From the NCBI RefSeq assembly GCF_000276665.1, contig NW_004955484.1, positions 499,375 to 563,374 on the forward strand: DNA of 64,000 nt, read 5' to 3'. Made by a program: the position numbers and the translations under genes. The first letter of the stretch is position 1, and every line of letters begins with the position of its first letter. Shown here in pieces: positions 37,128-50,811 of this stretch. The notes under the pieces are model-generated. The model did no database searches, was not told the DNA's origin, and saw nothing but the letters and a program-made list of their open reading frames with translations. This stretch comes from Chinchilla lanigera. Lineage: Eukaryota > Chordata > Mammalia > Rodentia > Chinchillidae.

Positions 37128-37265
37128 ACCACCATGGGATTTAGATACCAGGAGAGGTGACCTTGAGCCCAGGGTTGGCTATGAGCTCTGTAACCTTGAG
37201 AACTTTATCTGTAAAATAAGAAGATTCAAGTAGATGATCTCAATCGTTTCTTTCAGCTCTGATAA
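37128..37265 (+). mobile_element. MIR SINE
   Basis: Good MIR order: gagctctgtaaccttgagaa, ctttatctgtaaaataagaa, agatgatctcaatcgtttct and ttcagctctgata. Confidence 0.75.
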
Positions 37266-37599
37266 GGTAAAATGTTATGAAAAAGCTTTAAAAGATGTTT
37301 GAGGCAGAGTGCACGGGAAAATGCATTATAAAAGTTGATTTCAGTTTTTTCCAATTTAAAATGCCAGTACTTTGCCTGTTGGAGTATCTACTTACTTATT
37401 GCATTATTTTCAAGTGGAAACTATAAAATATTGAGGGATATAAACTGTTATTATGTAAAAATACTTATAGATCTTACACAACTGTGTTGCCAGGCATCAG
37501 TACCTTCTGTAATTTTAAAACATAAGTGATAAACAGTCTTGAAGAAGTACTTTTTTCTCTCCTCTTGTTCTTTGAGACACATTGATATGGTGGAGGAAT

Positions 37600-37735
37600 A
37601 TCGGATGTAAACCTCCCTGATAGACATCAGGCTTTGAACGTTTGTATTTGTGTGACATTGGACACATTAATTTCTCTGATCTTTAATTTCTTTTCCATCA
37701 GATAGATGGAAAGAAATTAGTCATAATCTTTGGTT
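37600..37735 (+). mobile_element. Possible MIR SINE
   Basis: gctttgaacg, tgtgtgacattggacacatt, aatttctctgatctttaatt. Partial resemblance to the MIR core. Confidence 0.45.
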
Positions 37736-37859
37736 CACAATTTTCCTATCATCACACGTCTATACATGACTTTTTAGTTTCATCTATAATTTTTTAAAAC
37801 ACACCAATGTAAAGAACATTCATCTTCCTTTCATAGCTTGTTTGTAAAATTATAAAATG

Positions 37860-38410
37860 AGCCATATTTCATCAAGCCTGGCTTTTTGTAGTTTTCACTC
37901 AACAAAATGTTGCTAAGAAAAAAACCCATGCTGTTCTGTTGTCCTTGGCAATACAGTTCATTCCTTCTTATTGTCATCTCTTCTGTGAATATTTTTAATA
38001 TATTCACATAATGACAATGAAAAGAGATTTTTAAGATGATTCAGAAATCATTGTTTTTAACATTACAGACGTCATTTCTCTGCATTGTCTTCTTTATATC
38101 TCTTAGTACAAGGTGTAAATTTTGGGCTAAATGAATGACTTGGGATGGAACTGCTGGGTGTACAAGTGTTCCAATTTATAAGCTAATGTGAAACTAATTT
38201 TCAACATGGATATGCCAATTTAAATTGCTGACAGTGTCAAATAATAAATTCCAATTATCTACAGCTTCTAAAACACTGCGTATTCCCTCTTCTTGCTTTC
38301 TACCAGTTCAATGCGTACAACATAGCAGGCCATCCTTCATGTTTCCAAGGAATATTGAATTTAAGTTTTACCTCAAATGCTTGCTTATTGAATATACATG
38401 CTTCCTTAGT
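37860..38410 (-). mobile_element. Old L1-like segment, antisense (probable)
   Basis: tagttttcactcaacaaaat, cagttcattccttcttattg, ggaactgctgggtgtacaag resemble the antisense 3'UTR of old L1. Heavily diverged; boundaries uncertain. Confidence 0.4.
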
Positions 38411-39567
38411 GCTAATTCATTTTTATCCATGATTTTATAAGAACCATCTCTGAACTATGCTATTCTGTTGGTTAATTTATAGAACTCTACCCTATTAAAA
38501 TAAATTTAATATTTAAATAGGATGTTTCCCACTATTGTTCATCTCCTTTTTCAGACATGTCTGTTGAACTTCCAGGTAAACTGTAGAATTGTCTTGTCAG
38601 ATTTCATGAAAAACCTTGTTATGCTTTCATTACAGAAGTCTCAAGCCTAATAAATCAAGGCAGAATGGGCATATTGAGAGGATGTGTTTCCAACACCAGC
38701 ATAGGATACATCTCCACGTATTAAAGTTTGAGTTAAAGTATTTCAGGAAAGTTTTTCAAAATCCACGCACAGAGCTCACAAAACTTTTATGACATTTATT
38801 TCTAGGTCCATTATGATTTTAGTTGTTAATTGTATGCTTAAAATATACATATAAGCATTTTCATGGATGTGTACATGGTATGTAGAAAAACTACTCACGT
38901 TCATATGAGTCTTATATTCAACCTCATTACTAAGCTCCTTCTCTAAACCATTAATTCTCCATCTGTAAAATTCCTATTGCGCACGGTTGTTATCAATCTG
39001 AAATGACCTGACAACACACAACATTGTGACAGGTATATACTCACCACCACTTCTCAGTCCCTTTTTTGTTAGGAAGGTGGAAAATGCAAGAGAGGGCTGT
39101 AGAGAAGACAGAGATGATAGAGACCAACCTCTCGTGTTATTCTGCTTTACAAATACTTTGATTTTTTCTAATATTTTCCTGCATTTAGTTGCATAATTAT
39201 TACACTGTACTGAGTTAGTGAAATACAAAGTAGGTGGATGCATGACGTTTATTTTAAAGCCATAAAAAACAGAAGACATATTAACAACCACAGCCACAAT
39301 GCAATGACCTAATCTTTGTGAAATATTGCTAAATATAAAACTATTATATACAGATATTGTTATATGCTTTATATATAAAATATTGTTATATATAAAATGT
39401 TATATGTAATAATTGTTAAATATGATTATATATAAAAATTAGACATAGTAAGATTATTTAGGTTTATTTTTTGAGAGAAAATTCAGTGGTGTATTATTTC
39501 AAAGTTTTGACTACACCTTCTGTAAAATCTAAGTTTCCTGATACATCTTGGGCCCATAATATTCATT

Positions 39568-39665
39568 CTTTCCTTTCTTCCTTTCTTTCATCCTTTCTTC
39601 TTTCCTTGTGATTTCCCTTCCTCTCTTATCTTCTCCCTCATGTCTCCTTCCCTTCCTTTTATCCT
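39568..39665. repeat. CT-rich low-complexity stretch
   Basis: Mostly cttt, cctt and tcct units on the plus strand. It explains the Lys/Arg/Glu-rich minus-strand frame at 39529-39735, which I do not consider a gene. Confidence 0.85.
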
Positions 39666-40025
39666 CTGACCTGTAATAAATTTGATCAAGTCCTGAATTA
39701 AACCTGAGGGATAATGAATTGATGGTTTTAGACACCGGCTTGGAGCATTAACCAGTCCTTCACCTTGGCTCTGGGGGTTGAAGCAGCAGTTCGTGAGATG
39801 TCACCTTGGATCCTTGGGTGATTATGCTCACCCTTCACTGTCCCAGAGGCATAGACACAACACAGTCAAACTTTTAATATCAGCTTGTGGTAGAGACACT
39901 TCATACCTTAACTCTAAGGAAGGGATTATGCAATATTAAATGTCCATACTATGGAAAATATAATGTCTTGAAATATTAATTATGATCCATTTTCTTTTTA
40001 AATCATGCATTTAAGAGGCTTTATC

Positions 40026-40026
<1 letters not shown>

Positions 40027-40053
<27 letters not shown>
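40027..40053. repeat. (GT)n microsatellite
   Basis: 13 GT units. Confidence 0.97.
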
Positions 40054-40056
<3 letters not shown>

Positions 40057-42064
40057 ACTATGCTTAATGCTCTCTAAATTTTGAAAAATTCTACAATAAA
40101 GTACATAAATAACCACCCATGACGATAACCTTACTTCAATAAGCTTATGATAGGTTCTTCTCTAATTATCTACACCTGTGCCTGAAAGGTAATGCTTCAA
40201 CACCAGATTAAGCAGAGAATTTTCTTACCTCATATTTTGCAAAGTTATAGTCAAATAAGCTAACTTAAAGGTGAACTCGTAAAACAGCCAACTTACTAAA
40301 TTCACTTTGCATATATTGACTCTTCAATCATCATTCATATTCAATATCTGTCCTCACAAAAAAGAGCTATTTCTGGGAGGAAAATGAACATAATTATTGT
40401 AAATTAAACCATTCACAAAAAGTTTAACTTACAGTAGTGAAACACCATCAGAGTACATTTGAAAATAAAAATTCAACTGATTGAAAAAATAAGTATGAAT
40501 AGAAAAAAGTCATACTTATATCCAAATTTTGTCTTTCCATCTATTCCTACATTTTTATTCCAATCATCAGAGGTGGTGATTTTAACAAATCTGTATTCCT
40601 ATGAAAGCAATAATGGGCCACTCTTCCCTGTGCATTAATATCTATTTTGGAAATATCTATTTAGTTTTCATAGTATATAAAACATTTCAAATTCATTTTT
40701 CTTTCCACTGCCTTCTCTTGGATTAGTTAAATATAAAGTAAATAATCACACTGTATGTAATCAGAAGCAGCAAAAGATATATTCAAGAATAAAAGTTGTG
40801 ATGTGATGGCTTTATCATTTTAAAAGATATTTTATATTTTAAAAGCCTACCATGACTTATGCAGTACTCCACACAGCACATATGAGTAAAAAGAGTTGCT
40901 AAATTCGGAAGATACTGCTGGTTACAAGACATGACCTACTGAACAGAAGTTTCAAATCTTTGCTGCCACAAATAAAACAAATTACTGAGACTGAGATTCC
41001 CATAAGGCAGGATCAAACTATTTATTTTATTCCCTACATCAACAAAGGAATGAAAATCTATTTCTGACATTTCTTCCCCATCTCCCCAAGACTAACTATA
41101 GGTTTGTTGTGTGACTATGTGTATTAGCCACTAGGAATTGTGTAAACTGAAACTTGAAAAAAACGAGTCTAAGAAAAGTCCATGTTGCCTTTCATGTAAT
41201 TATCTTTATCTAAATTCAACAGATGTTTATTATTTCAAGCTTTATTAATTAACAGTATGAATTCTTAAAGGCAAATCCAATAAAAGTGAGAGTCCCTCAT
41301 TCAGAGATTGACAGTTTGTGGATCGCATCAGAGGTTTGATTTCCTTGTCATCTTAATTTATTAATAAACATATATCAATATTCGGAGAACTTGTAAAGGC
41401 ATAGTCCTAATCAGACTTAAACTAAACAACTCTTGAAATCTCATCCAGATTCCAGTTTCTATGACATAAATAATAATTTATCTTTGTAAATATATATGTT
41501 CCTGATCCCTTTTGAAGAAAACGATGAGAAATTATCTTAAAGGAAATGACATAGATTTCTCTGGGGTAAAAGTTAAAATGAAGTTAATTTATTTCACATT
41601 GTTCTAAGTTTTATCTGATCTGACTTTAATTTAAAATTAAGTCAGTCTATTTGGATACGTTGTGCTCAATTGAATAGAAAAATTACCCAGGTCATGTGTA
41701 AATTCAAGGTTGGCTAAGACCCCCCACCAAAACTCTCTTTCAAGACCCCTGACATTGCTAGGTAGTTTACTAAGAAGAGTTGTGGCCAATACAAAGTCCA
41801 TTTCCAAAGTTCTGTCCTTCATCACTCTTTAAACATTGGGTGGTCTTTCCATATCCAACATTCTCAGTGTTAAAGTTAAGAGAATAACTTTATAACTCTC
41901 AACAAATATTAATTCAGTTACACTGTACTTAACTTTTTTAAAGGTGAATAAATCTTTAACAGACAGAATCTTTTAAATCATTTTTTATAACCACTGCATC
42001 CATAAAGATACTTACTAAAAAAGGGAAATTGCACCAGAAAGTTTAAAAAAGCTTCACCCTGCTT

Positions 42065-42225
42065 CATCCATCTGTTTATTAACTGTGTGGCCAACACCAG
42101 CTCCACTGATATTTCTGCTCCTTTTTCTCCATCTCTTAGAGGATGATAACCCGACCTCTTGGGGCTGTTGTGAAAATCAACTGAACAGATATGTATAAAA
42201 TAAAGTCTTCAATGTCTGCCATTGG
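42065..42225 (+). mobile_element. MIR SINE
   Basis: ctgtttattaactgtgtggc, later gataacccgacctcttgg, ggctgttgtgaaaatcaact and agtcttcaatgtc. The gctgttgtgaaaat motif is typical of the MIR 3' half. Confidence 0.55.
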
Positions 42226-43202
42226 AAGTACAAAAATAAATGTTAGCTTTTAGTATTATTCCCTTTTTTTGTTGTTCTGATTGCCAGGGCTGCCACCCAC
42301 AACCTTTCCCTTGACATTTGCCTGCATGTGTTTAAATGATGTAAGAACTTGTACTTTATCTACTGACTTTTGTCTCTGATAGATCCTAACTTTGTGTACC
42401 TGTACCATTTCCTGGTATCTCTCAAAATGCACATATAAAGTTCCTAATTCATGGTTTTGGCTACATCAAGAATCGTCAGTGATTACATTTCCATTACATC
42501 GATTAAGACTTTCAGAGAGGAGAGACGGGAAAGCTACCAACAGTGATTTAAGCAAGCAGAAGCTCTATTTTCATCTAACAAGAATTGTGGAGGTAGGTAG
42601 TTGCTGCTCTTCCCTCCTGTCCGTAGTATTTTGCCTTTTATTCTTACAGTTGTCAAATCACATTGCCTGATGGCTGACTCCGCTCCAGGCAACAAGACCA
42701 CCTTCAAAAGCAAGACGCAGGGGCTGGCCTGGGTGGCCAAATCCTTTCATCTCCTATGGACTGTTCTTATTAGGAAGAAAAACAACTTTCTAAGAAGTTA
42801 CCCTGCACAATTTCTCCTGCATCTTATTTACCAATACTGAATCCTAGGGCGCTCCTAACTCCAAGGCAGGCTGTGATAGTGAGGATATTACACAAAAGAA
42901 TGACATCGCCTTAATTGGCTTAGACTAGAAAGTCGAAAACTTTCCCGGTTCACAGCTCCATTGGGGTCTGTGTGATTACTTTCACTGTGCCCCTAGGCCA
43001 AAGAAATACCAAATAATCCTTTGTTATAAGTAGCTGGGACCAAAGAATGTAGTACGTACCAACGACTTAGTAGTGAATTGAGTAAATATTAGATATAAAT
43101 TGCTTTATAAAAATCATGTTTAAATATTTACAATTACTTAATAAAGGGAAGTCTGTGTCAGTTGGGCACTGCACAATTTCTCAAAATTTAAAATCAAATT
43201 AG

Positions 43203-43319
43203 GGGGCTGGGGATTTAGCTCAACGGCAAAAGCGCCTGCCTGGCAAGCGCAAGGTCGTGAGTTCGGTTCCTGGTACCGGAGAAAAACCAAAAAAATAAAA
43301 AATAAAAAATAAAAAAAAA
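43203..43319 (+). mobile_element. ID SINE
   Basis: Full body with tail of aaaaat units. Perfect 14 bp duplication taaaatcaaattag at 43189-43202 and 43320-43333. Confidence 0.95.
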
Positions 43320-43987
43320 TAAAATCAAATTAGGCATCAGTAGCTTTGTTTCTATTCTATATAGATTTCCACATAATACTATTTTATTAATCACATCCAC
43401 CATTGAAAGTATTGCTTCCCAAATATATCGACATCTTGGAAAGGAAGACAGAACTGATAGTGACACCAGAATGAACCTTGAGAAAGCTCCCAAGGCTGAG
43501 CCTCCCTCCAGGGTCCCGGAGGAACACACAATGTAGAGAAAAAGTCAGGTCAATGCTTGATTCTCTGCCCACACTACCAGGAGCATGGAGAAGTTCCTAA
43601 ATTATCTTTCCTTCCTCAGTCACTTGCTCCATCCCAACAAAGTTGTGATCAACGCTGTACTCAAAAATCTGTTCTTTCTCTGTCAGAGTTGTTTTCAGCA
43701 TTCCAGTCTTACCATTGCAGTTCAATTGGAGAAAAGAGATAAAGCAGGATAACCAGTGCAGCAACTGCAACTGGAAGTCCGGAGTATTGAGTATCCTGAA
43801 TATACTCAACCTTGGCAAGGTGAAGGATAAAACTGGAGAAGCCTAGGTTTCACCACATATAAAGACTGTAATATTACTAGATAACACAGTCATTCATCAT
43901 CTGTACCAAAGACTGGGAGACTGTACATTTTGAACTTCACAAAACTCCCTTGACTACCCAGATACCTAAAATTTCAGTGTGTTCTAA

Positions 43988-44069
43988 TAACCAACCTTCC
44001 CCACATCAAAACTGCCCTAATAGGTAGGGATAACCAACCTTCCCTGCATCAAAACTGCCCTAATAGGTA
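43988..44069. repeat. 43 bp tandem duplication
   Basis: Two copies starting taaccaaccttcc (43988 and 44031), sharing catcaaaactgccctaatag, with two adjacent differences. Fits a recent unequal duplication. Confidence 0.9.
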
Positions 44070-44291
44070 CAGGAATAGTGTCTAAAATAAGCCACCTTTT
44101 AGTCTAAAACCCCATCTGTACCTTCACAGTGACTTGGTCTTTCCACAGGGGTAGAATGCAAATATGTTTTACTCTAGGAATTAATTCCAGGTGACTGGTA
44201 GTAGCCAGTAGTTTAGCAGTTGAGTTTTATCAATCTCTAATTCAGCAAATTTTTTGCATTATAAAACCTTGTCTTTAAAAGTATTTTCTGG

Positions 44292-44380
44292 GGGGCTGGG
44301 GATTTAGCTCAGTGGCAAAAGCGCCTGCCTGGCAAGCGCAACATCATGAGTTTGATTCCCAGTACTGGAAAAAAAAAAAA
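44292..44380 (+). mobile_element. ID SINE
   Basis: ggggctggggatttagctc, ctgcctggcaagcgcaacat, ends agtactgg and A-run. Flanking repeat is imperfect (taaaagtattttctg vs ttaaaaatatcttct). Confidence 0.93.
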
Positions 44381-44796
44381 TTAAAAATATCTTCTATGCC
44401 ACCACATGTTTTTCTAGAAAATGTTTTTGAAGAAAAAGATATTTTATTTTATTCCTGCAAAATAAGAATAAGATAGGATATGTTATCTTGGTTAATATTG
44501 TGCTATATTTTCAGGCCTAGTTACAGATGAAATATTAACAAATTCAAAGAGTTCCATTATTATTCTTACTCAGCTCCCTGAAAGACTATAAAGAAGTTAT
44601 TCTTTAGAAAGCTTTCATGCCAGAAATCTTTACATTTGTAAACAGGCAACCAGGTTTCCATATTGAACTTGGATTCAGAGTTGGAGGTTAAGACATCTAC
44701 TTCACATGAACATTGCAGAAACAAACAATTGTTCACCTTTTACATACACACAGGACCTAGGTTAAGTTCAGAGTTTATAAAAGAAGAAAACAGTTT

Positions 44797-44921
44797 TTGT
44801 TTTTTTTTTTTGTTGTTGTTGTTTTTCTTTTTGTTGGTTTTTTTCGGGTACCGGGAATTGAACTCACGACCTTGCACTTGCCAGGCAGGCGCTGTGCCTC
44901 AGAGCTAAATCCCCAGCCCCA
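44797..44921 (-). mobile_element. ID SINE
   Basis: T-rich tail with GTT units, antisense body, ends cccagcccca. Perfect 13 bp duplication aagaaaacagttt at 44784-44796 and 44922-44934. Confidence 0.95.
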
Positions 44922-47329
44922 AAGAAAACAGTTTAAATACACCTTCCTTTGTATTCAACAGGAGGCCATGCTTCAGCTAGCAGGAACATAGATATGCAGA
45001 TGGACCTTTGTGCTTAGTCATAAGCATATTTGGAAAAAGAATTTTTCAGTATTTTAGCAGCTTCAAAAACCTTTAATTGTTAGTATTTTAAATGAGACAT
45101 TGTTTGCAGGTACGAAAGGGCAGGAAAATATGTAGCTAGATTTTTTTTATTGCAAAAGTCAGTCTTTGAATCCTAATTTTAAAACTTCTTTTCAAATTAT
45201 ATTTGTTCTCTGAGGATACAGTTTATATCCTAACAATAAATGAGTAAAAGTTTCTGGATTGGGTGGCTTTGAGAAAATTATGTTTAAATTTTTAAAAACA
45301 TTTACATGCATATATACATATACAAATGTTTTGCAAATTTCTCCATGAAGAATAATGCTACCATATGTGAAAAATTCCCTGGTATTTTATTGAAATGCTT
45401 CAAAATTTTGCATTACTCTTTTGGTTTCTTAATATGCATATTAACACTCAGATTATTTCATTACTATGTATGTAATACTTTCCATACTGATTCACCTCCT
45501 GCTGAAGGTTGTAAATTTTTGGAGGCATAAGCCATGATTTTCCTCAGTAAATAAAATTGCAACATCTGCACATTACTAAAACTATAGTAGACCCTTAAGA
45601 AATATATGCAAATATTTTTCAAAATAAGAGGTCTTGGTTGCAAGCAAAAAGGCAAAAAAAAACCAATGCTGGTCACAATAAGCAACAAAGAAATATAGAT
45701 AATGTCAACTCCATAGGATTTCCAAAGATGTAGTTTAGAAAATGAACAAAATCCAAGGCAGCTCTGAGGAAGCAAGTGTTAGGACCGAAGTGTCGCCCTG
45801 CTGTGCCCAGTAGCATTGTGTCTCAGAGAAAAGCAAGCAACCAGCCAAATAATAGATGCATGTCCACATGCTAGATGCCAGAAAGCCAAAGAGGAAAGTA
45901 TATGGGCCCTCTGCCTGCCACATAGGTAAGCAATATCTGTTCTTCCCCCGTGAATGTCCCCAAACCAGAATGGGAGTAAACTGTGAGCAGGAAAATATTA
46001 AAAATTTAACTGTCCAATAACCTCACACATATCTTACCCCACATTACATTTCCAGTAAAAAAGCATTCCTCTGAATGTAATGCACTATATCTTTTACAAA
46101 CAAGATTATGCATATCTGTCCTCCAAGAAAGGCAATGTTTCATCAGTCTAGGATTGCTGGATCCTAGCCACTGCTCCTGTGAAATCATTATGTTCTGTGG
46201 TTTTGCCAGTAGAGTGTTATTAAAATGCACAAAATTAGAATTTCTGTAAAAGACAGTATCTTGTCTTAGGTTTCCTCTCTCTTCTATAACTGTAGAAGTT
46301 GGGATTCTTAGTTTATTTGTGTTTAAATGTTTTAAAACATTTACACGCACATACGCATGTACAAATGTTTTGCAAATTACTTCAATTTCAATCTCAAAAA
46401 CTACTTCAATTTTTAAATTCCAAAGGAAAATAATTCCGTAGTTGATATAAGGAGTGAAATTTCCATTAAATTGATCTTGCTAAAATATTTTTTGTGAAAC
46501 ATTCCGTTTATTTACTTCTTTGAAAATGAAAAAACAAGTGCTTCCAATTTTCCTTACATGGCTTTTCTGAATACTTGAGACTTCTTGACAAAAGTAAATA
46601 AGGTTCTTTTTAAGTTTGGTTCTAAAAATGTAGCTCATAAAGTAGGTAGGGTGCTCTTGCATTCATCTTAAATTCTGATTAGCTTTAATGGAATCCGAGT
46701 GAATTAATTTTCAGTAGAATAGACTCCACTTTCTTATCCTGCATTGTACTTTCAGTAAAGTACTATTCTCTGAAGCCATAAATTTATAACCTTTCAACAT
46801 TCAGGAAATGATGAGTTGGGCCAGAATGCTCTGAAAAAGAAGAAAATTTATGAATTCTCCATAAACTCCCCAACATACAAGATGCCCAAATGCAGACATC
46901 CATTGTTATAGTTTTTTGGGCAGTAGATAATCTTGCCAAGGAATTATTTCAATACAAAGAAAATAAACGTTATTAAATATTTTAAAATAAAAACTCTGTC
47001 AAGAAATATCATTGTAAAAAAAAATCCCATTATAAATTGCATGATATCAGATTTCATGAAAATTAAAACACAGAAATTATTTAGCATATTTCATTTCACT
47101 AAAATCCTTTAGGTTCATCTATTCTAGTTATAATTAGATGAGATAAAAATTAATTTAATAATTACAATAGTATGAATTTTAATTAGAGTTTTTAAATTCC
47201 TTTTCCTGTGTATATTTCAGCAAATTTATGACTAGAACAGGAAGAACAGTAAGTTTTACTCTTAGGATTATTATGAGGATTAAATAAGATAATGCAGGTG
47301 ACAATATAAGCATACATGATTTTAATAAT

Positions 47330-47620
47330 AGTCCATAGGAGCAATGGACTATCCTCTTATTCCTCTTGCTGCCTTTAAAAATAAATATGCATCGTTCATT
47401 CTTACATTTGGTAATCTGAGCAATGTAGTTCAGGATAGCGATATGTAATGTAACAACCACTGTTGATTCGTATTATTTTGTCTTGAGACCCTGTATCACT
47501 TTGAATGTTCTTACTTTGATATGTTTATGTTCATGATACCGATATGATGCTACCGTTCTGTTTTTCTGTTTGTTTGTTTCTCATTTACTACTCTCGTTAA
47601 AATAAAAATAAATATGCTTT
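47330..47620 (+). mobile_element. L1 3'UTR fragment (third local copy)
   Basis: ttggtaatctgagcaatgta, gatagcgatatgtaatgtaa, caaccactgttgattcgta and ttttgtcttgagaccctg parallel the copies at 25135 and 26105. It ends with an A-rich ataaaaataaat. Confidence 0.55.
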
Positions 47621-48101
47621 AAAATTTCTAGTAGCCACAGTGTTTTAGTAAAGCATATTTAAAGCATCCAGATTTTAATACAGCATATTCAAAAATCTGT
47701 GTTAATTCAGGACCACAAAAGTATTCCTAAAGTTATGCCAAACTGAGGAAAATGCTTCTTGTTTGTATGATAACAATCAGAACAACCACTTTATGAGTTT
47801 GAACATATGGGGAAATTTTAGCAAATGGAGTTTTTATCTTAAAAGTTAATAGATTCTCCACATGGAGCAAGGCATTAGTAAAGCTATTATCTGGGAGAGA
47901 TTAAAGAATAAGGACACAAATAAATGGAACTTGTGCAAGAGAAAGAGGAGAGTAAAAAGAAGGAGTGGGCAGCGCAAATGGAGAGGAAGAGGGAAACATA
48001 AGAATACACGTAAAATGATGTATGTAAGTGACACACCTGGGAGATGAGAAAAAATAACTCAAGATCCACTTTACGTGAGGTTCTTCATTGTTAATCTAAT
48101 A

Positions 48102-48288
48102 CAGTTGTCAAACTTCAACATGGAACATTCCAGAATCATATGGATGGTTCATTAAAAGACAAATTTCAAGGCCCCACTTCCAGATTTTGATTCACAGCTT
48201 GGATCAGGCCCCAAATTTGTGTTTGTAACGAGTTTCAGGCAATATTGATGCTGCAGGTCAAGCCAACTCTGCTTTGAGTACCACTATC
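48102..48288 (+). mobile_element. MER20 (hAT-Charlie MITE)
   Basis: caaggccccacttccagatt, ttgattcacagcttggatc, ttgtgtttgtaacgagtttc, gatgctgcaggtcaag and ctttgagtaccac follow MER20 in order, near full length. Confidence 0.75.
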
Positions 48289-49331
48289 CCATAGTAAAAC
48301 AGATTGATGGCTTATGATTGAATTCTGTTTGAAAAAGAAACTTAAGACAATGTTTTGAGGAATAATATATATGACTGGTAGGATTCAGGTTTTCTCCTAT
48401 TTCACCTATTGCTATTAAGGATAAGTTATCAAGGTTTAATTACTACACATATACAATTAGCCTATATCCAGAGGGTTGCATATTGTATGTAGCTACCCAA
48501 TAAGCACATTTTAAAATACAAGTTAGATACAATAAGATTTTTTTTTTACTATGGCCACTAAATGAAGGATAGAGAACATTCGTTACATTGATATAAAGTA
48601 ATAGAACAATGAAGCGCCATTTTTCCTATTTCAGAAAACATTTTGAAAAATGTTTTATGGTTTTCCACAACCTATTGGTGGAAGTCTAAGGTGATGCCAA
48701 CTAGAAGGTGATTCCCAGATTTACCTTGGTAAAGCCATTACTTATTCTGGTTTCTAATGTTAAAATAAAACTACACATATTATATAGATATAATAATGAA
48801 AATGCATTAGAATGGTTAAAAAACTAGTCTTTGACAGAATTTATGAATGTAAGTGATATGTACTTAAAATGAAAGGTGTTTGTCTTTTGTGAATGCAAAA
48901 ACATTGTCTATGCTATAAAGCTGGTCGTGTTGTAGACAACGGATTTAACAAATTAGTGGTGGACAGAGACAGGTAGCAGGATAACACAGAGAGAGGGACT
49001 TTAGTTTTGGAGAAGAGTGATCACAGTGCTGCCTATTTGGGTTGTGGGACTCACACATAGTCAGTGAATACCTTCTCCTGACAGAAACATCCATTGGCCA
49101 ATTAACTGCTCCACAGCTGTCTGCGGCCACACAGGGTAATAGCATTGTTTGTGGATTGGCGTTTTTGGTTTTCATATTCTCTTGAAATGGTATACCAAGG
49201 AAACTCATCCCAAAGGATGCATATACATTACCTGACAGGGTACCCCAAAAGAAAGTGTCTGTCAGATTTGTAATCATTCCCTGTATTTCCTTGAAGCAAA
49301 CATCCTAAATGTCATCAGGGAATACGTAATT

Positions 49332-49361
49332 CTGTGTGTGTGTTTGTGTGTATGTGTGTGT
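49332..49361. repeat. (TG)n imperfect microsatellite
   Basis: TG units with TTTG and TATG interruptions. Confidence 0.85.
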
Positions 49362-49798
49362 TAAAATATATCTAAACATAAAAGAATCCCCCAAAATGAT
49401 AAATATCAAAAACATTACAGTTATAGTCCTGGAAATAAATCGAGTGAATTACCATTTTCTGAAGAAAATTTTCTTAATATTTAAAACAAATAAAAACATT
49501 AGGTGAACTAATCATGTTACACACTAAAAGAGGCTAAATGGGCCTGGGAAATGGTTGAGAAAATAATCCATATTCAGGACAAAGTTAACCTGTTTGGAAG
49601 CCTCTGGGAACCACTTAACAGAAATTGCATAATCTTGCATAATAGCAGATCGACTGAATACTCCAGAAGTTTGCTGACCTAGCATGTAATTCTTACTGAG
49701 CAATTACCGGGAAAAGAAGTTTTGTCAGATAACACATCGCTGCAGTATTTAGATTTTAAATATCTGGTCAGAAGACGAATTTGGTAGCAGGAAATGAA

Positions 49799-49848
49799 AC
49801 ACACATACACACACATACACCACACAAACACACACATACACACACATC
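49799..49848. repeat. (CA)n imperfect microsatellite
   Basis: acac units interrupted by ata and caaa. The overlapping minus-strand frame at 49749-49949 is Val/Cys-rich because of this repeat. Confidence 0.9.
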
Positions 49849-49986
49849 CAGTGGTAAAATTTATTCTTTTGGCAAACTAACATATCTCCTTTTATGATTA
49901 TAGTTGGCCCAACTATGTAGTTTGTTGTTGAGTGGTGAATAAGGTGCATGATTATTTCTTTCTCATCATCATAAAATTTGTATGAG

Positions 49987-50106
49987 GAGCTGGGGATTTA
50001 GCTCAGCGGCAAAAGCACCTGCCTGGCAAGTGCAAGGTCGTGAGTTCGGTTCCTGGTACCGGAGAAAAACCAAAAAAAAAAAAAACAAAAAAAACAAAAA
50101 AAACAA
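49987..50106 (+). mobile_element. ID SINE
   Basis: gagctggggatttagctc, tgcctggcaagtgcaagg, ggtaccgg and a tail of aaac units. Perfect 14 bp duplication aaaatttgtatgag at 49973-49986 and 50107-50120. Confidence 0.95.
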
Positions 50107-50419
50107 AAAATTTGTATGAGTTGCTTTCTATTTTTCTGTGTTTTAATGTCTCAAAGCAGGTATTCTTTAATAAAAATCTAGAGACATTTCGAATATTCTT
50201 TCTAACCCTGGCATGTCACCTACCTTGACAATTTTCCCACTTTTATTTCAATAATAAAAATAATCCACTTAGCAGATGTACAAAAACAGTATGTAAAATA
50301 TCAGATTCTCTTTGTTTTTAGAAACCAGTTTTTCTTGTTTTTATATTTTAATGACTTTAGCCTCCGCCTTGCCCTCTCCCTCCACACTAATTATGGAATT
50401 ATCTTTCTGAATGTGGTTA

Positions 50420-50625
50420 TATCAGAATTTGCAGCTGGTCAGAAACTATGAATTATGTCCCTTTAGTTACAAAATGAAATTCAAACTCCTTACCAAAGAC
50501 ACAGCCTCAGCTCTCACCATATAATTCCACATAGCCTTTTCTCCACTCTCCAAATTCCTGTAATTCTGTATAATATCTATTGTCTGTCCTTCCTTTGCCT
50601 AATGAGCGATCAACAGCTGTTGTCA
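50420..50625 (-). mobile_element. LINE L2 fragment
   Basis: Antisense L2: aatgaaattcaaactcctta, cctcagctctcaccatataa, ttctccactctccaaattcc. Confidence 0.6.
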
Positions 50626-50811
50626 TCAACCCTGAGTTTACTTCTAATGACCTTGATCCATCCTAGCTTGTGGACCTAGGATCACAGATCTTCATGAGAT
50701 CAACACTACATCATTGCATTCCTGCCCCCCATTCCTTATACCACCATTGAGAGGAAGGTGAACTACAAGGAGTGACTTTATTGATGGTTTAGGGAAATCT
50801 AAATGAAATTC

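Noticed and set aside
43203..43276. Possible tRNA gene because of A-box and B-box-like motifs
   Set aside because: It is the tRNA-derived head of an ID SINE: A-tail and target duplications are present and a cloverleaf acceptor stem is not.
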